A stretch of 64,000 bases of DNA, from NCBI RefSeq assembly GCF_000010165.1, contig NC_012491.1, positions 4,533,501 to 4,597,500 on the forward strand, given 5' to 3'. The first letter of the stretch is position 1, and every line of letters begins with the position of its first letter. The translations under genes and the position numbers were made by a program. A model generated the notes under the pieces. It was not told the origin of the DNA and made no database searches. It saw only the letters and a program-made list of their open reading frames with translations. Shown in pieces: positions 52,534-61,215 of the stretch. Origin of the DNA: Brevibacillus brevis NBRC 100599 (GTDB lineage: Bacteria; Bacillota; Bacilli; Brevibacillales; Brevibacillaceae).

Positions 52534-54620
52534 GCTACGTGATGTCCTTTCCCGTCAAATACATTTCCTTTGGACTTGATGTACGGAGATTCCTGCAACG
52601 GATAGTGCTTGCCGCGGAGAATATTGATCCATACCCGCGCACCATCGAGAATGATCCCAATCGTAATGACCATGAAGATCGCACATACCACAGCATCGAT
52701 CTGGTCGTTGAAGATCATTTTTTGTGCAGCTTCTATCGTTTTTACCCCTTTTGGCAGCGTCCCCGCATCCAGTGCCTTTTGGAATGCTTCTGCATGCGAG
52801 AGGAAGCCGATTTTCGGATCAGGATGGAACAGCTTTTGCCAGCCTGCTGTCAGCGTAGCTGTCGTTAGCCAAACCATCGGTACGAGTGTGATCCACGAGT
52901 AAGCCGCTTTGCCCATTTTGAAAATAATCGTCGTTCCCACCGTAAACGCAATCGCGGCGAGCATTTGGTTGGCGATACCAAAGAGCGGCCACAGGGTGTA
53001 AATGCCTCCCAATGGGTCCATGACACCTTGGAGTAGGAAGTATCCCCATCCGATGGTAATGATCCCAGAACCAATCAGATTACCTGGCAGCCAGTTGACT
53101 TCCTTCATTTTCGGAATGACGTTGCCGAGCATGTCTTGTACCATAAATCGTCCGACACGTGTTCCCGCATCGATCGTCGTCAAAATAAAGACAGCCTCAA
53201 ACAAGATCGCAAAGTGATACCAGAAAGCCATTAATGCCTTGCCACCCAATACTCCCGAGAAAATCGTCGCCATCCCGATTGCCAGTGACGGTGCTCCGCC
53301 CGTCCGGGAAAGGATCGTCTTTTCTTGAATGTCGTTGGCGAGCGTTGTTAAATGGTCAGGGGTTACGGTATAGCCCCAGCCTGTTATCGTCGTCGCAACC
53401 TGAACTACATCCACGCCAATTGCTGCGGCAGGTGAGTTGATCGCAAAATAGACACCGGGAGTCAACACGCACGCTGCAATCATCGCCATAACCGCAACGC
53501 CAGACTCCATCAGCATCCCGCCATAGCCGATCAATGGCGCATGCGATTCCTTCGCGATCATCTTCGGCGTCGTTCCGGATGATACGAGTGAATGGAATCC
53601 TGATACGGCTCCGCACGCGATGGTAATAAACAAGAAGGGAAACAGATTTCCTGCAAAAACAGGGCCAGTTCCATCAATGAACTTCGTCAGGGCTGGCATT
53701 TGCAATGGCGGCAGTGTCAGCACAATTCCCACCGCCAATACCGCAATCGTCCCTACTTTCAAGAATGAGCTGAGATAATCACGCGGTGCCAATAGCAGCC
53801 ACACAGGCAAAACAGAGGCAATAAACCCGTACACAATGATCATCCAGGCAAGCTGTACTTTGGAAAACGTGAAAGCTGGTCCCCATGTTGGCGATGCAGC
53901 AACGATTTGACCGAGCCAGAGGGAAAAGAACAAGAGAGCAAGCCCGATAATCGAGCCTTCCAATACTTGCCCAGGTCGTATATACCGCATATACAATCCC
54001 ATCATTATCGCGATAGGGAGCGTCATGAATATCGTGAAGGTAGCCCAAGGTGATTCAGCAAGAGCGTTAACCACAACCATGGCCAAAACAGCAATCAGGA
54101 TAATCATAATGGCAATAATACCAATCAAAGCGAGTGCTCCGCCAACAGGACCGATCTCTTCCTTGGCAATCTGACCGAGAGACTTTCCATTGCGACGCAT
54201 CGATCCGAACAGAATAATAAAGTCTTGTACCGCTCCACCGATCACGACCCCGACGATAATCCAGATCGTTCCCGGCAAATATCCCATTTGCGCAGCCAAC
54301 GTAGGACCTACGAGTGGGCCTGCTCCTGCAATCGCAGCAAAATGGTGCCCAAACAACACCCACTTGTTCGTGGGCACGAAGTCTTTGCCGTCGTTGTTCA
54401 CTTCTGCTGGGGTAGCGCGATTATCATCGAGCGCCATTAGTTTTTTGGCGATGAATTTGCTGTAAAAACGATAAGCTACAGCATAAGTGCAAAATGCGGC
54501 TGTCAGTAACCAGAACGAGTTGACTGATTCCCCTTGCCAGAGGGCTATCATCCCGAATCCGACAGCACCCAATGCGGCTATCCCGCCCCAAATCAAGAGG
54601 GAAAGAAACCATTTCTTCAT
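52530..54620 (-). CDS. cstA: CstA family transporter (pyruvate/peptide uptake)
   Basis: 696 aa membrane protein with about 16-18 helices, aligned with CstA/BtsT: LDDNRATPAEVNNDGKDFVPTNKWVLFGHHFAAIAGAGPLVGP is the family signature. Homologues carry pyruvate by proton symport or take part in peptide use during carbon starvation. GAAGGAGG precedes the ATG. A cre-like site lies about 140 bases upstream, and a LytST two-component system is encoded close by, the same pairing as BtsSR-BtsT and LytST-controlled pyruvate carriers. Confidence 0.93.
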   Translation of the reverse strand: MKKWFLSLLIWGGIAALGAVGFGMIALWQGESVNSFWLLTAAFCTYAVAYRFYSKFIAKKLMALDDNRATPAEVNNDGKDFVPTNKWVLFGHHFAAIAGAGPLVGPTLAAQMGYLPGTIWIIVGVVIGGAVQDFIILFGSMRRNGKSLGQIAKEEIGPVGGALALIGIIAIMIILIAVLAMVVVNALAESPWATFTIFMTLPIAIMMGLYMRYIRPGQVLEGSIIGLALLFFSLWLGQIVAASPTWGPAFTFSKVQLAWMIIVYGFIASVLPVWLLLAPRDYLSSFLKVGTIAVLAVGIVLTLPPLQMPALTKFIDGTGPVFAGNLFPFLFITIACGAVSGFHSLVSSGTTPKMIAKESHAPLIGYGGMLMESGVAVMAMIAACVLTPGVYFAINSPAAAIGVDVVQVATTITGWGYTVTPDHLTTLANDIQEKTILSRTGGAPSLAIGMATIFSGVLGGKALMAFWYHFAILFEAVFILTTIDAGTRVGRFMVQDMLGNVIPKMKEVNWLPGNLIGSGIITIGWGYFLLQGVMDPLGGIYTLWPLFGIANQMLAAIAFTVGTTIIFKMGKAAYSWITLVPMVWLTTATLTAGWQKLFHPDPKIGFLSHAEAFQKALDAGTLPKGVKTIEAAQKMIFNDQIDAVVCAIFMVITIGIILDGARVWINILRGKHYPLQESPYIKSKGNVFDGKGHHVA

Positions 54621-54756
54621 CCGAGTCGCCTCCTTCTATTTATTTAATATTCAGGCAATGGACCTTAGAAAAACGTATCACATCGAACAGCTTGCCAACA
54701 TAAAAAATGACTGAACCGTACAAAAACATGCACAAGCTGCACCATCCTCGTTTGAG

Positions 54757-54770
54757 TGTAAGCGCGTTCA
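54757..54770. promoter_or_regulatory. CcpA cre-like site upstream of cstA
   Basis: TGTAAGCGCGTTCA matches the cre consensus TGnAAnCGnWWnCA in all but one position. It lies 137-150 bases before the cstA start codon, between cstA and the divergent membrane-protein gene. Confidence 0.5.
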
Positions 54771-54876
54771 ATTTGGGGACGTAGAAAGTCTCCGCCCCGA
54801 GTCCGATACAAACCCCTCCACAATATGTTAAAGTTATACATAAATTGGTATGGAAATCAAAAAGGAGAATACGCAC

Positions 54877-55362
54877 ATGCGACGAATCGGGGGTTACATC
54901 ATTATCGGAATCGGAGCGATTTTTGTTCTGGCTACCTACCTGAACGTACCGCTCGCAATGGACATGCTTTGGCCAGTCTTTCTTCTCATCCCAGGAATCG
55001 GGTTTCATATTTTCTTTTTTATGAACCCAATGCCGAATCGCGCTGGATTATTAGTGCCAGGCGGGATCTTGCTCGTTTATGCTCCACTCTTCTTTTTCAG
55101 CCAGCTATTTTTTCATGGGGATATGAGCACGACGTGGCCCTTCTTCCTGATTGGTCCTGCCGTGGGGCTTACCGAGCTGTACCTATTCGGCAATCGCAAA
55201 CCCGCTCTCTTGATCCCCATTGGCATCCTCACTGTTCTCGCTATCATATTTTTGATCGCGAATCTGGCGTCTACCCAAGTAGGCGGCATCCTCGGCTTGA
55301 TCCTGATCGTTTTGGGAGGGATCATGGTGACACGGAAGAAAAACGATGACTATCCCGTGTAA
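54877..55362 (+). CDS. Hypothetical membrane protein (LiaI/DUF5668-like)
   Basis: 161 aa protein made almost wholly of hydrophobic helices (about six), beginning RRIGGYIIIGIGAIFVLATYL, a pattern of LiaI-LiaF-like and DUF5668 domains. A short charged tail (TRKKNDDYPV) ends it. AAAGGAG lies before ATG 54877. Divergent from cstA. Function unknown. Confidence 0.75.
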   Translation: MRRIGGYIIIGIGAIFVLATYLNVPLAMDMLWPVFLLIPGIGFHIFFFMNPMPNRAGLLVPGGILLVYAPLFFFSQLFFHGDMSTTWPFFLIGPAVGLTELYLFGNRKPALLIPIGILTVLAIIFLIANLASTQVGGILGLILIVLGGIMVTRKKNDDYPV

Positions 55363-55371
55363 GCAGTCAAA

Positions 55372-55418
55372 AAAACAGACCAATCCTCCCCCAAACGGGA
55401 CGCAGGATTGGTCTGTTT
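55372..55418. terminator. Bidirectional terminator
   Basis: AAACAGACCAATCCT and AGGATTGGTCTGTTT form a perfect 15-base stem between the membrane-protein gene and the convergent lytT-like gene. Confidence 0.93.
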
Positions 55419-55421
55419 CCT

Positions 55422-56204
55422 TTAAAACCCCAATCGTTTCTTCAATTCCTTTACGACATTGCGGCTAACAGGCACTTCTGTTTTGCGTTGATCCTGCATG
55501 ACTAGATGAATCGAGCCTTTAAACCAAGGGACGAGCTCTGCCGTTTTAGATAAATTGACAATGAAAGCGCGATGGGTCCGAAAAAACTGTTGGCGTGACA
55601 GCCTGCTCTCCAGCTCCTGCAACGTAAAGGTGGTCGCATATTGCTCACCTGCTGTATAGATGCTCGCATACCTTCCTTCCAAGGTGGCATAGACGATTTC
55701 GTTTGGATCAATCAGCATGATCTTGCCGTTTTTTTCTACCGGGACACGATGTGGCTGAGTATCGACCAGTACATTTTGCAGAAGGGATTGTAGCCTTTCC
55801 TCCAGTAGTGGTGACGCGTCCAATGCAGGCTCACTTTTCCGCCTCATTTTTCGTACCCGGTTCATCGTCTTTTCCAGACGCATTTCGCTGAACGGCTTGA
55901 CGATATAATCAACGGCTTCTGCCTCAAATGCTCGAACCGCATGAAATTCATACGCACTTGCAAAGATGATGACAGGTGGATTGACCATGGATTCCAGAAG
56001 CTCCTGCCCCACATCTACACCGTCCCTGTCCTGCAAATGGATGTCCAAAAAAACCGCATCCGGCTCTGTCTGAAGCACCGCTTCCAACGCCTCTTCCCCA
56101 CTGCCCGCCTCTCCTACTACGGACACTTCCGAAAACTGCTCCAGCAAATACCGCAGTTCTTCTCTGGCAGGCGTCTCATCATCGACGATGAACACTTTGA
56201 GCAC
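55422..56204 (-). CDS. lytT: LytTR-type response regulator
   Basis: 260 aa. A receiver domain with acidic pocket (VFIVDDE) and phospho-acceptor aspartate in DAVFLDIHLQDRDG, then a LytTR DNA-binding domain (RVPVEKNGKIMLIDPNEIVYATLEGRYASIYT...FFRTHRAFIVNLSK). GTG start with AGGGGTG before it, overlapping the kinase gene by 26 bases. By analogy with pyruvate-responsive LytST/BtsSR systems, cstA nearby is the likely target. Confidence 0.9.
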   Translation of the reverse strand: MLKVFIVDDETPAREELRYLLEQFSEVSVVGEAGSGEEALEAVLQTEPDAVFLDIHLQDRDGVDVGQELLESMVNPPVIIFASAYEFHAVRAFEAEAVDYIVKPFSEMRLEKTMNRVRKMRRKSEPALDASPLLEERLQSLLQNVLVDTQPHRVPVEKNGKIMLIDPNEIVYATLEGRYASIYTAGEQYATTFTLQELESRLSRQQFFRTHRAFIVNLSKTAELVPWFKGSIHLVMQDQRKTEVPVSRNVVKELKKRLGF

Positions 56205-57906
56205 TGACGTTCACCCCTATCGGTAATTGTATGGTGCATGTTGTCCCGCTCCCGCTTTTGCTCTCGATCACGATTCCATATGGTTCTCCGTAGATCGATT
56301 GAAGACGACTTTTTACATTGGCAAGACCGATTCCAGATAATTGCCGTCCTGCGCGCTTCTCATCTGGTGCTCGCTCGGATGGGTCAACCTCCATTCCGAC
56401 TCCATTATCTGCCACTGTCAGTTCGACGATTTGCTTTTCTTTGCGGCACGCACGAATCACTACGGTTCCCCCTTCGCGCTTGGGCAACAGCCCGTGCTTG
56501 ACCGCATTCTCTACCAGCGGCTGCAAAATCAGTCCTGGCACGGTAAACCGCTCTACGCCGTCCTCGATGTCGTACTCTACATGAAGCTTGTCCCCGAACC
56601 TCGCACGTTCGATGGCCAAATAGGCTTCGATATGCTCCAGCTCACGCGCCAGACTGACATATCCGCCAGAGTCATGCAAATTACGGCGGAAGTACTCTCC
56701 CAAATGAATCAATAATTCACGGGCCTGTTCGGGACGGAAGCGAATAAACGAAACGATCGTATTGAGCGCATTAAACAAGAAATGCGGATTGATCTGCGCA
56801 TGCAAGGCCCTGATTTCTGCATCTGCCAACAGGCGGGACTGCTTCTCTAGCTCAGCCAGTTCGAGCTGACTCGATATCAGGTTCCCCAATCCACGTACGA
56901 GTTCCAGGTCCACTGCCGACAGTTTGCGCGAGCGATCCTGATACAGCTTGAGCACACCCGCTACTTCACGTCTTCGCATCAGGGGGACAAGGATCGCATA
57001 GCGCAAGGGACAGTTCGTCTCCCTGCACCCAATCTCTTCCTTCGTCTGGGCAATCTTTACTTCTTTGGTCGATAAAACTTCACGGGTCGCCTTGGTCGTT
57101 ATGCCTTCTCCCACTACGTGATGAGACGAGCCTGCACCAACATGCGCAAGTACAGAGCGCGTATCGGTAATCGCTACCGCTGCTACACGCGTCGTCCGCA
57201 AAATTTCCTCCGCGACCTTTTGGGCAGAATCATAGGTCAGCCCTTGACGTAAGTACGATAGTGTTTTGTCCGCTACTTGCAGCGTTCGCTGGGCTTGGAG
57301 CGCCCCAATCCGATCCTCTTCCTTTTTGGCCAAATCAATAATAATGATCAAAATAGCAATTCCGACCGAGTTGACGACTGACATCGGTACACTAATGGCC
57401 TGAACCAATGCCAAAGCGTCAGCGTATGGGCGTGCGATGAGCAAAACAATGCCCATTTGCAGCCACTCTGCCAAGAAACCAACGAAGAGTGCTGTCGTCC
57501 ACCCGATTTTTTTGCTGCGGTTACGGAGGAACTGATAGATTAATCCCGCAAACAAGCCCTCGCTTATGGTCGAGATGGCACATGCCAAATCTGTAAAGCC
57601 GCCCAAGGAATAGCGATGAATTCCCGCGATCAGCCCTGTCATCAACCCTACCCAGGGACCAGCCAGCAAGCCTGCCACGACCGTCCCGATCACGCGTGAA
57701 TTCGCAATCGCATCCTGATACCAAATGCCATTATAGGTACCCAGTATGGAAATAGCAGAGAAAATGACGACCATCAGTGCTTTTTCCCGCCACGTCGCTT
57801 GCTGGTTCAATATGCTGCGGAATGCACGTACACGCGTAAACAGCAAGGCCATCACAATCAAAACCGCCGTCCGCTCCGTCAATGGGACCATTAATGCCAG
57901 ATTCAT
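56179..57906 (-). CDS. lytS: LytS-type sensor histidine kinase
   Basis: 575 aa. Six hydrophobic segments form a 5TM-5TMR_LYT sensor (ATVVAGLLAGPWVGLMTGLIAGIHRYSLGG-like core, residues 1-190). A GAF domain follows (around 220-340), then a HisKA_7TM/His_kinase dimerisation box ALHAQINPHFLFNALNTI and a HATPase domain (LQPLVENAVKHG, DNGVGM). ATG 57906 has GAGGG eight bases upstream; an earlier in-frame start at 57972 lacks one. LytS homologues sense extracellular pyruvate or membrane potential. Confidence 0.9.
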   Translation of the reverse strand: MNLALMVPLTERTAVLIVMALLFTRVRAFRSILNQQATWREKALMVVIFSAISILGTYNGIWYQDAIANSRVIGTVVAGLLAGPWVGLMTGLIAGIHRYSLGGFTDLACAISTISEGLFAGLIYQFLRNRSKKIGWTTALFVGFLAEWLQMGIVLLIARPYADALALVQAISVPMSVVNSVGIAILIIIIDLAKKEEDRIGALQAQRTLQVADKTLSYLRQGLTYDSAQKVAEEILRTTRVAAVAITDTRSVLAHVGAGSSHHVVGEGITTKATREVLSTKEVKIAQTKEEIGCRETNCPLRYAILVPLMRRREVAGVLKLYQDRSRKLSAVDLELVRGLGNLISSQLELAELEKQSRLLADAEIRALHAQINPHFLFNALNTIVSFIRFRPEQARELLIHLGEYFRRNLHDSGGYVSLARELEHIEAYLAIERARFGDKLHVEYDIEDGVERFTVPGLILQPLVENAVKHGLLPKREGGTVVIRACRKEKQIVELTVADNGVGMEVDPSERAPDEKRAGRQLSGIGLANVKSRLQSIYGEPYGIVIESKSGSGTTCTIQLPIGVNVSAQSVHRR

Positions 57907-58015
57907 TGTTTTATCCCTCTCAATCGCTGCCCGATAGTTCCTGTCATTTCCATAACTAATCAAAATATTCACTCTTCACACCGTATTTCCCTTTTGCTTC
58001 TCTTCCTTTCCTGGT

Positions 58016-58046
58016 AAAAAAGGTTGCCGAAGTAATTTCGCCAACC
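58016..58046 (-). terminator. Intrinsic terminator of the GNAT gene
   Basis: GGTTGGCGAA and TTCGGCAACC form a near-perfect stem followed by six T on the minus strand. Confidence 0.8.
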
Positions 58047-58071
58047 CATGGAAACCCGTATCATTTTAATA

Positions 58072-58485
58072 TTAAAATTCCAGTATTTTACATTTTCCCT
58101 TCCGCTCAAATCCTAGCTTTGTCCCCAGACGTACCGACTCCTCGTTGGTTTCTAGCGTGGTCCAGTGCGGTGTCAGTCCATGTTCCATGCAATGCTCCAG
58201 GTACGCTGCGCAAGCAAGGGTAGCAAAGCCTTTGTTCATATCGGCTTCCTCGTACGTTTCCACGCTAATTTCATGGTCACGCTCATGGACACAGCAGGAC
58301 AGGCAAGCACTCACACCGGTTTGATCGACCAAGGCTGTCCGGGGCTGCTCCACATCATCTACGAAAATCGCTCCTCGATTTGTTCCATTGATAATCGCTT
58401 GGATGGTCAAATCGTTCACGTTCTCAGGTGACAGCAACGTCCTGATTTTTGCATAATCATTTGGCTCCAATCGATGAATCATCAC
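58072..58485 (-). CDS. GNAT acetyltransferase (PF12746 type), internally shortened
   Basis: 137 aa. The first 60 residues (MIHRLEPNDYAKIRTLL...GTNRGAIFVDDVEQPRTALV) match the N-terminus of the 240-250 aa GNAT_acetyltran family. Residues 60-137 (ACLSCCVHERDHEISVETYEE...NKGFATLACAAYLEHC) match its C-terminal acetyl-CoA-binding part. About 100 residues between are missing although the frame stays open. This may be an in-frame deletion product, functional or not. CTGAAATTG upstream is a weak ribosome site. Confidence 0.7.
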   Translation of the reverse strand: MMIHRLEPNDYAKIRTLLSPENVNDLTIQAIINGTNRGAIFVDDVEQPRTALVDQTGVSACLSCCVHERDHEISVETYEEADMNKGFATLACAAYLEHCMEHGLTPHWTTLETNEESVRLGTKLGFERKGKCKILEF

Positions 58486-58721
58486 AATTTCAGTCCTTTC
58501 ACTTCTCTTTGGTCATCTATGTACTTATGCGGCTATTTGAACGACTCTACCAAAAGCTTCTACGCCTACCGTCCTGTGTTAGCTGAATGTCCTGCTGCAC
58601 TTCCCTCTTGATACTCACATCGCATAATCATCTATTTATATCCAGCATTTGGTTCCTACTAGTATAGATGATAGATATGGGTAAATGGTTCATGAGATTT
58701 TATTTTTTCTGCTTCGCAAAC
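58486..58721. other. Intergenic region without recognised features
   Basis: Upstream region of the shortened GNAT gene and downstream flank of hppD. No gene or clear signal seen other than the hppD terminator at its right end. Confidence 0.4.
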
Positions 58722-58765
58722 AAAAAAAGACCATCCCTTCAGCGTTTTCAGCCTGAGATGGTCTT
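58722..58765 (-). terminator. Intrinsic terminator of hppD
   Basis: AAGACCATC and GATGGTCTT form a nine-base stem with a GCTGAAAACGC-containing loop and seven T on the minus strand. Confidence 0.85.
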
Positions 58766-58788
58766 GTCATACTTGTTACGTCAATGAA

Positions 58789-59880
58789 TTACAAGTTCCC
58801 TCTGCGCTCCTGCTCGCGCTCCAACGCCTCGAACAGTGCCTTGAAGTTGCCATTTCCGAAGCCGCGCGCTCCTTTGCGCTGGATAATCTCGATAAACAGC
58901 GTCGGACGGTCTACAATCGGCTTGCTGAACAGCTGCAAGAGATAGCCTTCGTCGTCTCTGTCGACCAAGACCCCTAGCTTTCTCAGCGCCTCGATGTCTT
59001 CGTCAATTTCCCCTACACGCTCTTTCAAATCTTCGTAGTACGCATCTGGGACCATGAGGAAATCTACACCGTTATCACGCAGCTTCGATACCGTTTCGAT
59101 AATATCATTGGTCAGGATGGCAATATGCTGTACGCCTGGCCCTTTGTAGAACTCCAAAAACTCCTGAATTTGCGACTTGCGGCGTCCTTCTGCGGGCTCA
59201 TTAATCGGGAACTTGATGCGTCCAGTTCCACTTTGCATCACTTTGGACATGAGCGCAGAATACTCCGTCGAGATGTCGTCTTCACTGAAATTTTGTACGG
59301 CTGTAAAGCCCATGACCTTTTGGTAATATTCTACCCACTCATCCATGATCTCGACGTTACCAACGATGTGGTCGATGCCGATGATACCCGTGCTCTCTCG
59401 TTTGACTGGAGATTGGTAAGCTTTATAGCCCGGGAAGAATGGTCCGTTGTAATTTTTCCGTTCGATAAAGGAATGAATGTTTTCGCCGTACGTACCGATA
59501 ATCGCTTTTTTGACCGTCCCGAATTCATCGGTATACTCAGTCGGTTCCATGATCGGAATGGCTCCGCGAGAAACGGCCTCCCGGTAAGCCTGCTCACAAT
59601 CCTCTACACGCAGAGCAACGTCTTTGACTCCGTCCCCATGCTTTTTCACAAAATCCGCGATCGGGCTGTCAGGCGTAAGTGCCCCACTGATCACAAACGT
59701 CATATGCTTCTGCTTCAAGACGTAGGAAACCTTTTCCCGAGAACCTGTCTCCAAGCCCGAATAGGCTACTGCTTCAAATCCAAACGCATTTGTGAAATAG
59801 TGCATAGCTTGCTTGGCGTTCCCTGTATAAAACTCCAGGTAGTCCCAGTCCTGAATCGGGAAAAAATCGGTATTGCTCAT
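58789..59880 (-). CDS. hppD: 4-hydroxyphenylpyruvate dioxygenase
   Basis: 363 aa Fe(II) enzyme of tyrosine breakdown that turns 4-hydroxyphenylpyruvate into homogentisate. Two vicinal-oxygen-chelate repeats are visible. The metal ligands fit GIDHIVGNV, GVQHIAILT and LFIEIIQRKG (His, His, Glu), and the C-terminal GFGNGNFKALFEALE is the product-gating helix. GGAGGGG precedes the ATG. The other genes of the pathway are not in the window. A cre-like palindrome and a direct repeat lie upstream. Confidence 0.96.
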   Translation of the reverse strand: MSNTDFFPIQDWDYLEFYTGNAKQAMHYFTNAFGFEAVAYSGLETGSREKVSYVLKQKHMTFVISGALTPDSPIADFVKKHGDGVKDVALRVEDCEQAYREAVSRGAIPIMEPTEYTDEFGTVKKAIIGTYGENIHSFIERKNYNGPFFPGYKAYQSPVKRESTGIIGIDHIVGNVEIMDEWVEYYQKVMGFTAVQNFSEDDISTEYSALMSKVMQSGTGRIKFPINEPAEGRRKSQIQEFLEFYKGPGVQHIAILTNDIIETVSKLRDNGVDFLMVPDAYYEDLKERVGEIDEDIEALRKLGVLVDRDDEGYLLQLFSKPIVDRPTLFIEIIQRKGARGFGNGNFKALFEALEREQERRGNL

Positions 59881-59915
59881 TGCCTACCCCTCCGCTTTCC
59901 TTTTCAATTATTGAC

Positions 59916-59943
59916 ATTATTTTGTGAATTGGGATTATTTTGT
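59916..59943. promoter_or_regulatory. Direct repeat upstream of hppD
   Basis: ATTATTTTGT occurs at 59916-59925 and 59934-59943, 18 bases apart, 36-63 bases before the hppD start codon. Possible binding site for a regulator of tyrosine breakdown. Confidence 0.4.
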
Positions 59944-59961
59944 CGTTATCTTGAGAGTACA

Positions 59962-59977
59962 TTGGAAGCGCTTCCCC
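59962..59977. promoter_or_regulatory. cre-like palindrome upstream of hppD
   Basis: TTGGAAGCGCTTCCCC agrees with the CcpA consensus WTGnAAnCGnWWnCAW at all but the last two positions and contains the perfect palindrome GGAAGCGCTTCC. Confidence 0.45.
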
Positions 59978-60056
59978 TTGCAAGAGCACGAAACAACGCG
60001 AAAACGCTCAAACGCTTTTATTCATTAAAGTACGCATGCGAGTCAACAACTGGATA

Positions 60057-60093
60057 CCAAAAAGCCACCGATCAAGTTGACCGATGGCTTTCC
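60057..60093 (-). terminator. Intrinsic terminator of the thioredoxin gene
   Basis: AAAGCCATCGGTCA and TGATCGGTGGCTTT pair around a three-base loop, followed by TTTGG on the minus strand. Confidence 0.8.
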
Positions 60094-60106
60094 CTTCGTT
60101 TTCCTA

Positions 60107-60424
60107 CTACCTATGCTTGAAAACAAATTGTTTCAGTTCCGCTAGAGGGGCAGCTCCTACGGCTTTGTCAATCATTTCTCCGTTCTTGAGCAAAATGGTC
60201 GTTGGCAAACTCATAATGCCATACTGATTGGCAATCTCTTGTTGTTCATCGACATTGACCTTTAGGACTCTCACTTCGCTGCTATGCTCCCTATCGAACG
60301 ATTCGAGTATCGGCCCAAAAAAGCGGCACGGCCCGCACCAAGGTGCCCAAAAGTTGACGAGAGTATAGCCCTCGCTTTTTACATCATGTTGAAACGTAGA
60401 ATCTGTCGTGTGGCAAATGCTCAT
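60107..60424 (-). CDS. Thioredoxin
   Basis: 105 aa thiol-disulphide reductase with the standard active site WCGPC (Cys30, Cys33), preceded by LVNFWAP, and the cis-proline loop MSLPTTILL. A single-domain cytoplasmic protein; probably a secondary thioredoxin, since the essential trxA usually lies elsewhere. GGGGAGG lies before the ATG. Divergent from the Rrf2 gene across about 290 bases. Confidence 0.92.
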   Translation of the reverse strand: MSICHTTDSTFQHDVKSEGYTLVNFWAPWCGPCRFFGPILESFDREHSSEVRVLKVNVDEQQEIANQYGIMSLPTTILLKNGEMIDKAVGAAPLAELKQFVFKHR

Positions 60425-60714
60425 TTGTAATTTCCTCCCCTTTTTATGTTGAACAGTTATCCAAAACGACCATTACAGAGCCTCAATATCCTTAATGGAG
60501 GCAAAAAAATAACTCCCCGTACTTGGATCATTTCAAATAACACATTCGCAGACTTATCATATCTATAATATCCCTCAAGGATTTTTTGTGTCAAGTTGCC
60601 CCATCCAAAAATGGGCGTCGAAAGTGCAGATGACAGCGCGAATCACTCTCCCCCTTGCTCATGCTCCCCATTCACTTTATGATGGATGTATTAAGTCCAT
60701 GATTGAGGTGTATT
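60425..60714. other. Divergent control region of thioredoxin and Rrf2 genes
   Basis: No gene seen. It contains a TATAAT-like string near 60563 and an imperfect palindrome ATGGATGTATTAAGTCCAT (60682-60700) just before the Rrf2 start, which may be an Rrf2 operator. Confidence 0.4.
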
Positions 60715-61113
60715 ATGAAGTATTCACAGGCAACAGATTATGCCCTCCATGCGATGCTCTATCTGGTAGCAGAAGCCCCTGATAAACCCGTTAGTGTTCA
60801 GCTTTTGGCAGAAAAGCTAGGCGTTTCACAAACATATCTATCCAAAATGCTGACCAAACTGGTCAAAGCTGGGTTGATCCACTCGGTCTCTGGCGCAAAT
60901 GGCGGATACAAGCTCAAACGCAATCAGGATGATATATCGTTTCTGGATGTTATCCAAGCCATTGAAGGGACAACCTCCTTGTTTGAATGCAGCTTCCGTC
61001 ATGATAGTGCCTGTCTGATTCAACAGGTTGTGACTGACGCCGAGCAGCAAATGATGCATACGCTAAAGAGTAAAAAAATTGCTGACCTGGTCCCACATAT
61101 CCCCAAACCATGA
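60715..61113 (+). CDS. Rrf2-family transcriptional regulator
   Basis: 132 aa. Winged helix (KYSQATDYALHAMLYLVAEAP...LAEKLGVSQTYLSKMLTKLVKAGLI) followed by GANGGYKLKR. Only two cysteines occur in the usual cluster region (ECSFRHDSAC), fewer than the three of IscR and NsrR, so an iron-sulphur cluster is doubtful, though a thiol switch is possible. GAGGTG lies just before ATG 60715. It may control the divergent thioredoxin gene. Confidence 0.87.
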   Translation: MKYSQATDYALHAMLYLVAEAPDKPVSVQLLAEKLGVSQTYLSKMLTKLVKAGLIHSVSGANGGYKLKRNQDDISFLDVIQAIEGTTSLFECSFRHDSACLIQQVVTDAEQQMMHTLKSKKIADLVPHIPKP

Positions 61114-61143
61114 TCCTTTGACGTAAAACATCTTCCATGAAAA

Positions 61144-61171
61144 GCTCCGGCCGCCTTGACCGGAGTTTTTC
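61144..61171 (+). terminator. Intrinsic terminator of the Rrf2 gene
   Basis: CTCCGG and CCGGAG with a nine-base loop, followed by TTTTTC. Confidence 0.8.
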
Positions 61172-61215
61172 TTCATAACGGTATCGTTCAATCGATGAGA
61201 AAGGCGTGAACAAGG

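Noticed and set aside
54640..55008. Minus-strand open frame of 122 codons upstream of cstA
   Set aside because: Cys/Trp-rich, no ribosome site, overlaps the divergent control region with a cre-like site and the start of the gene at 54877.
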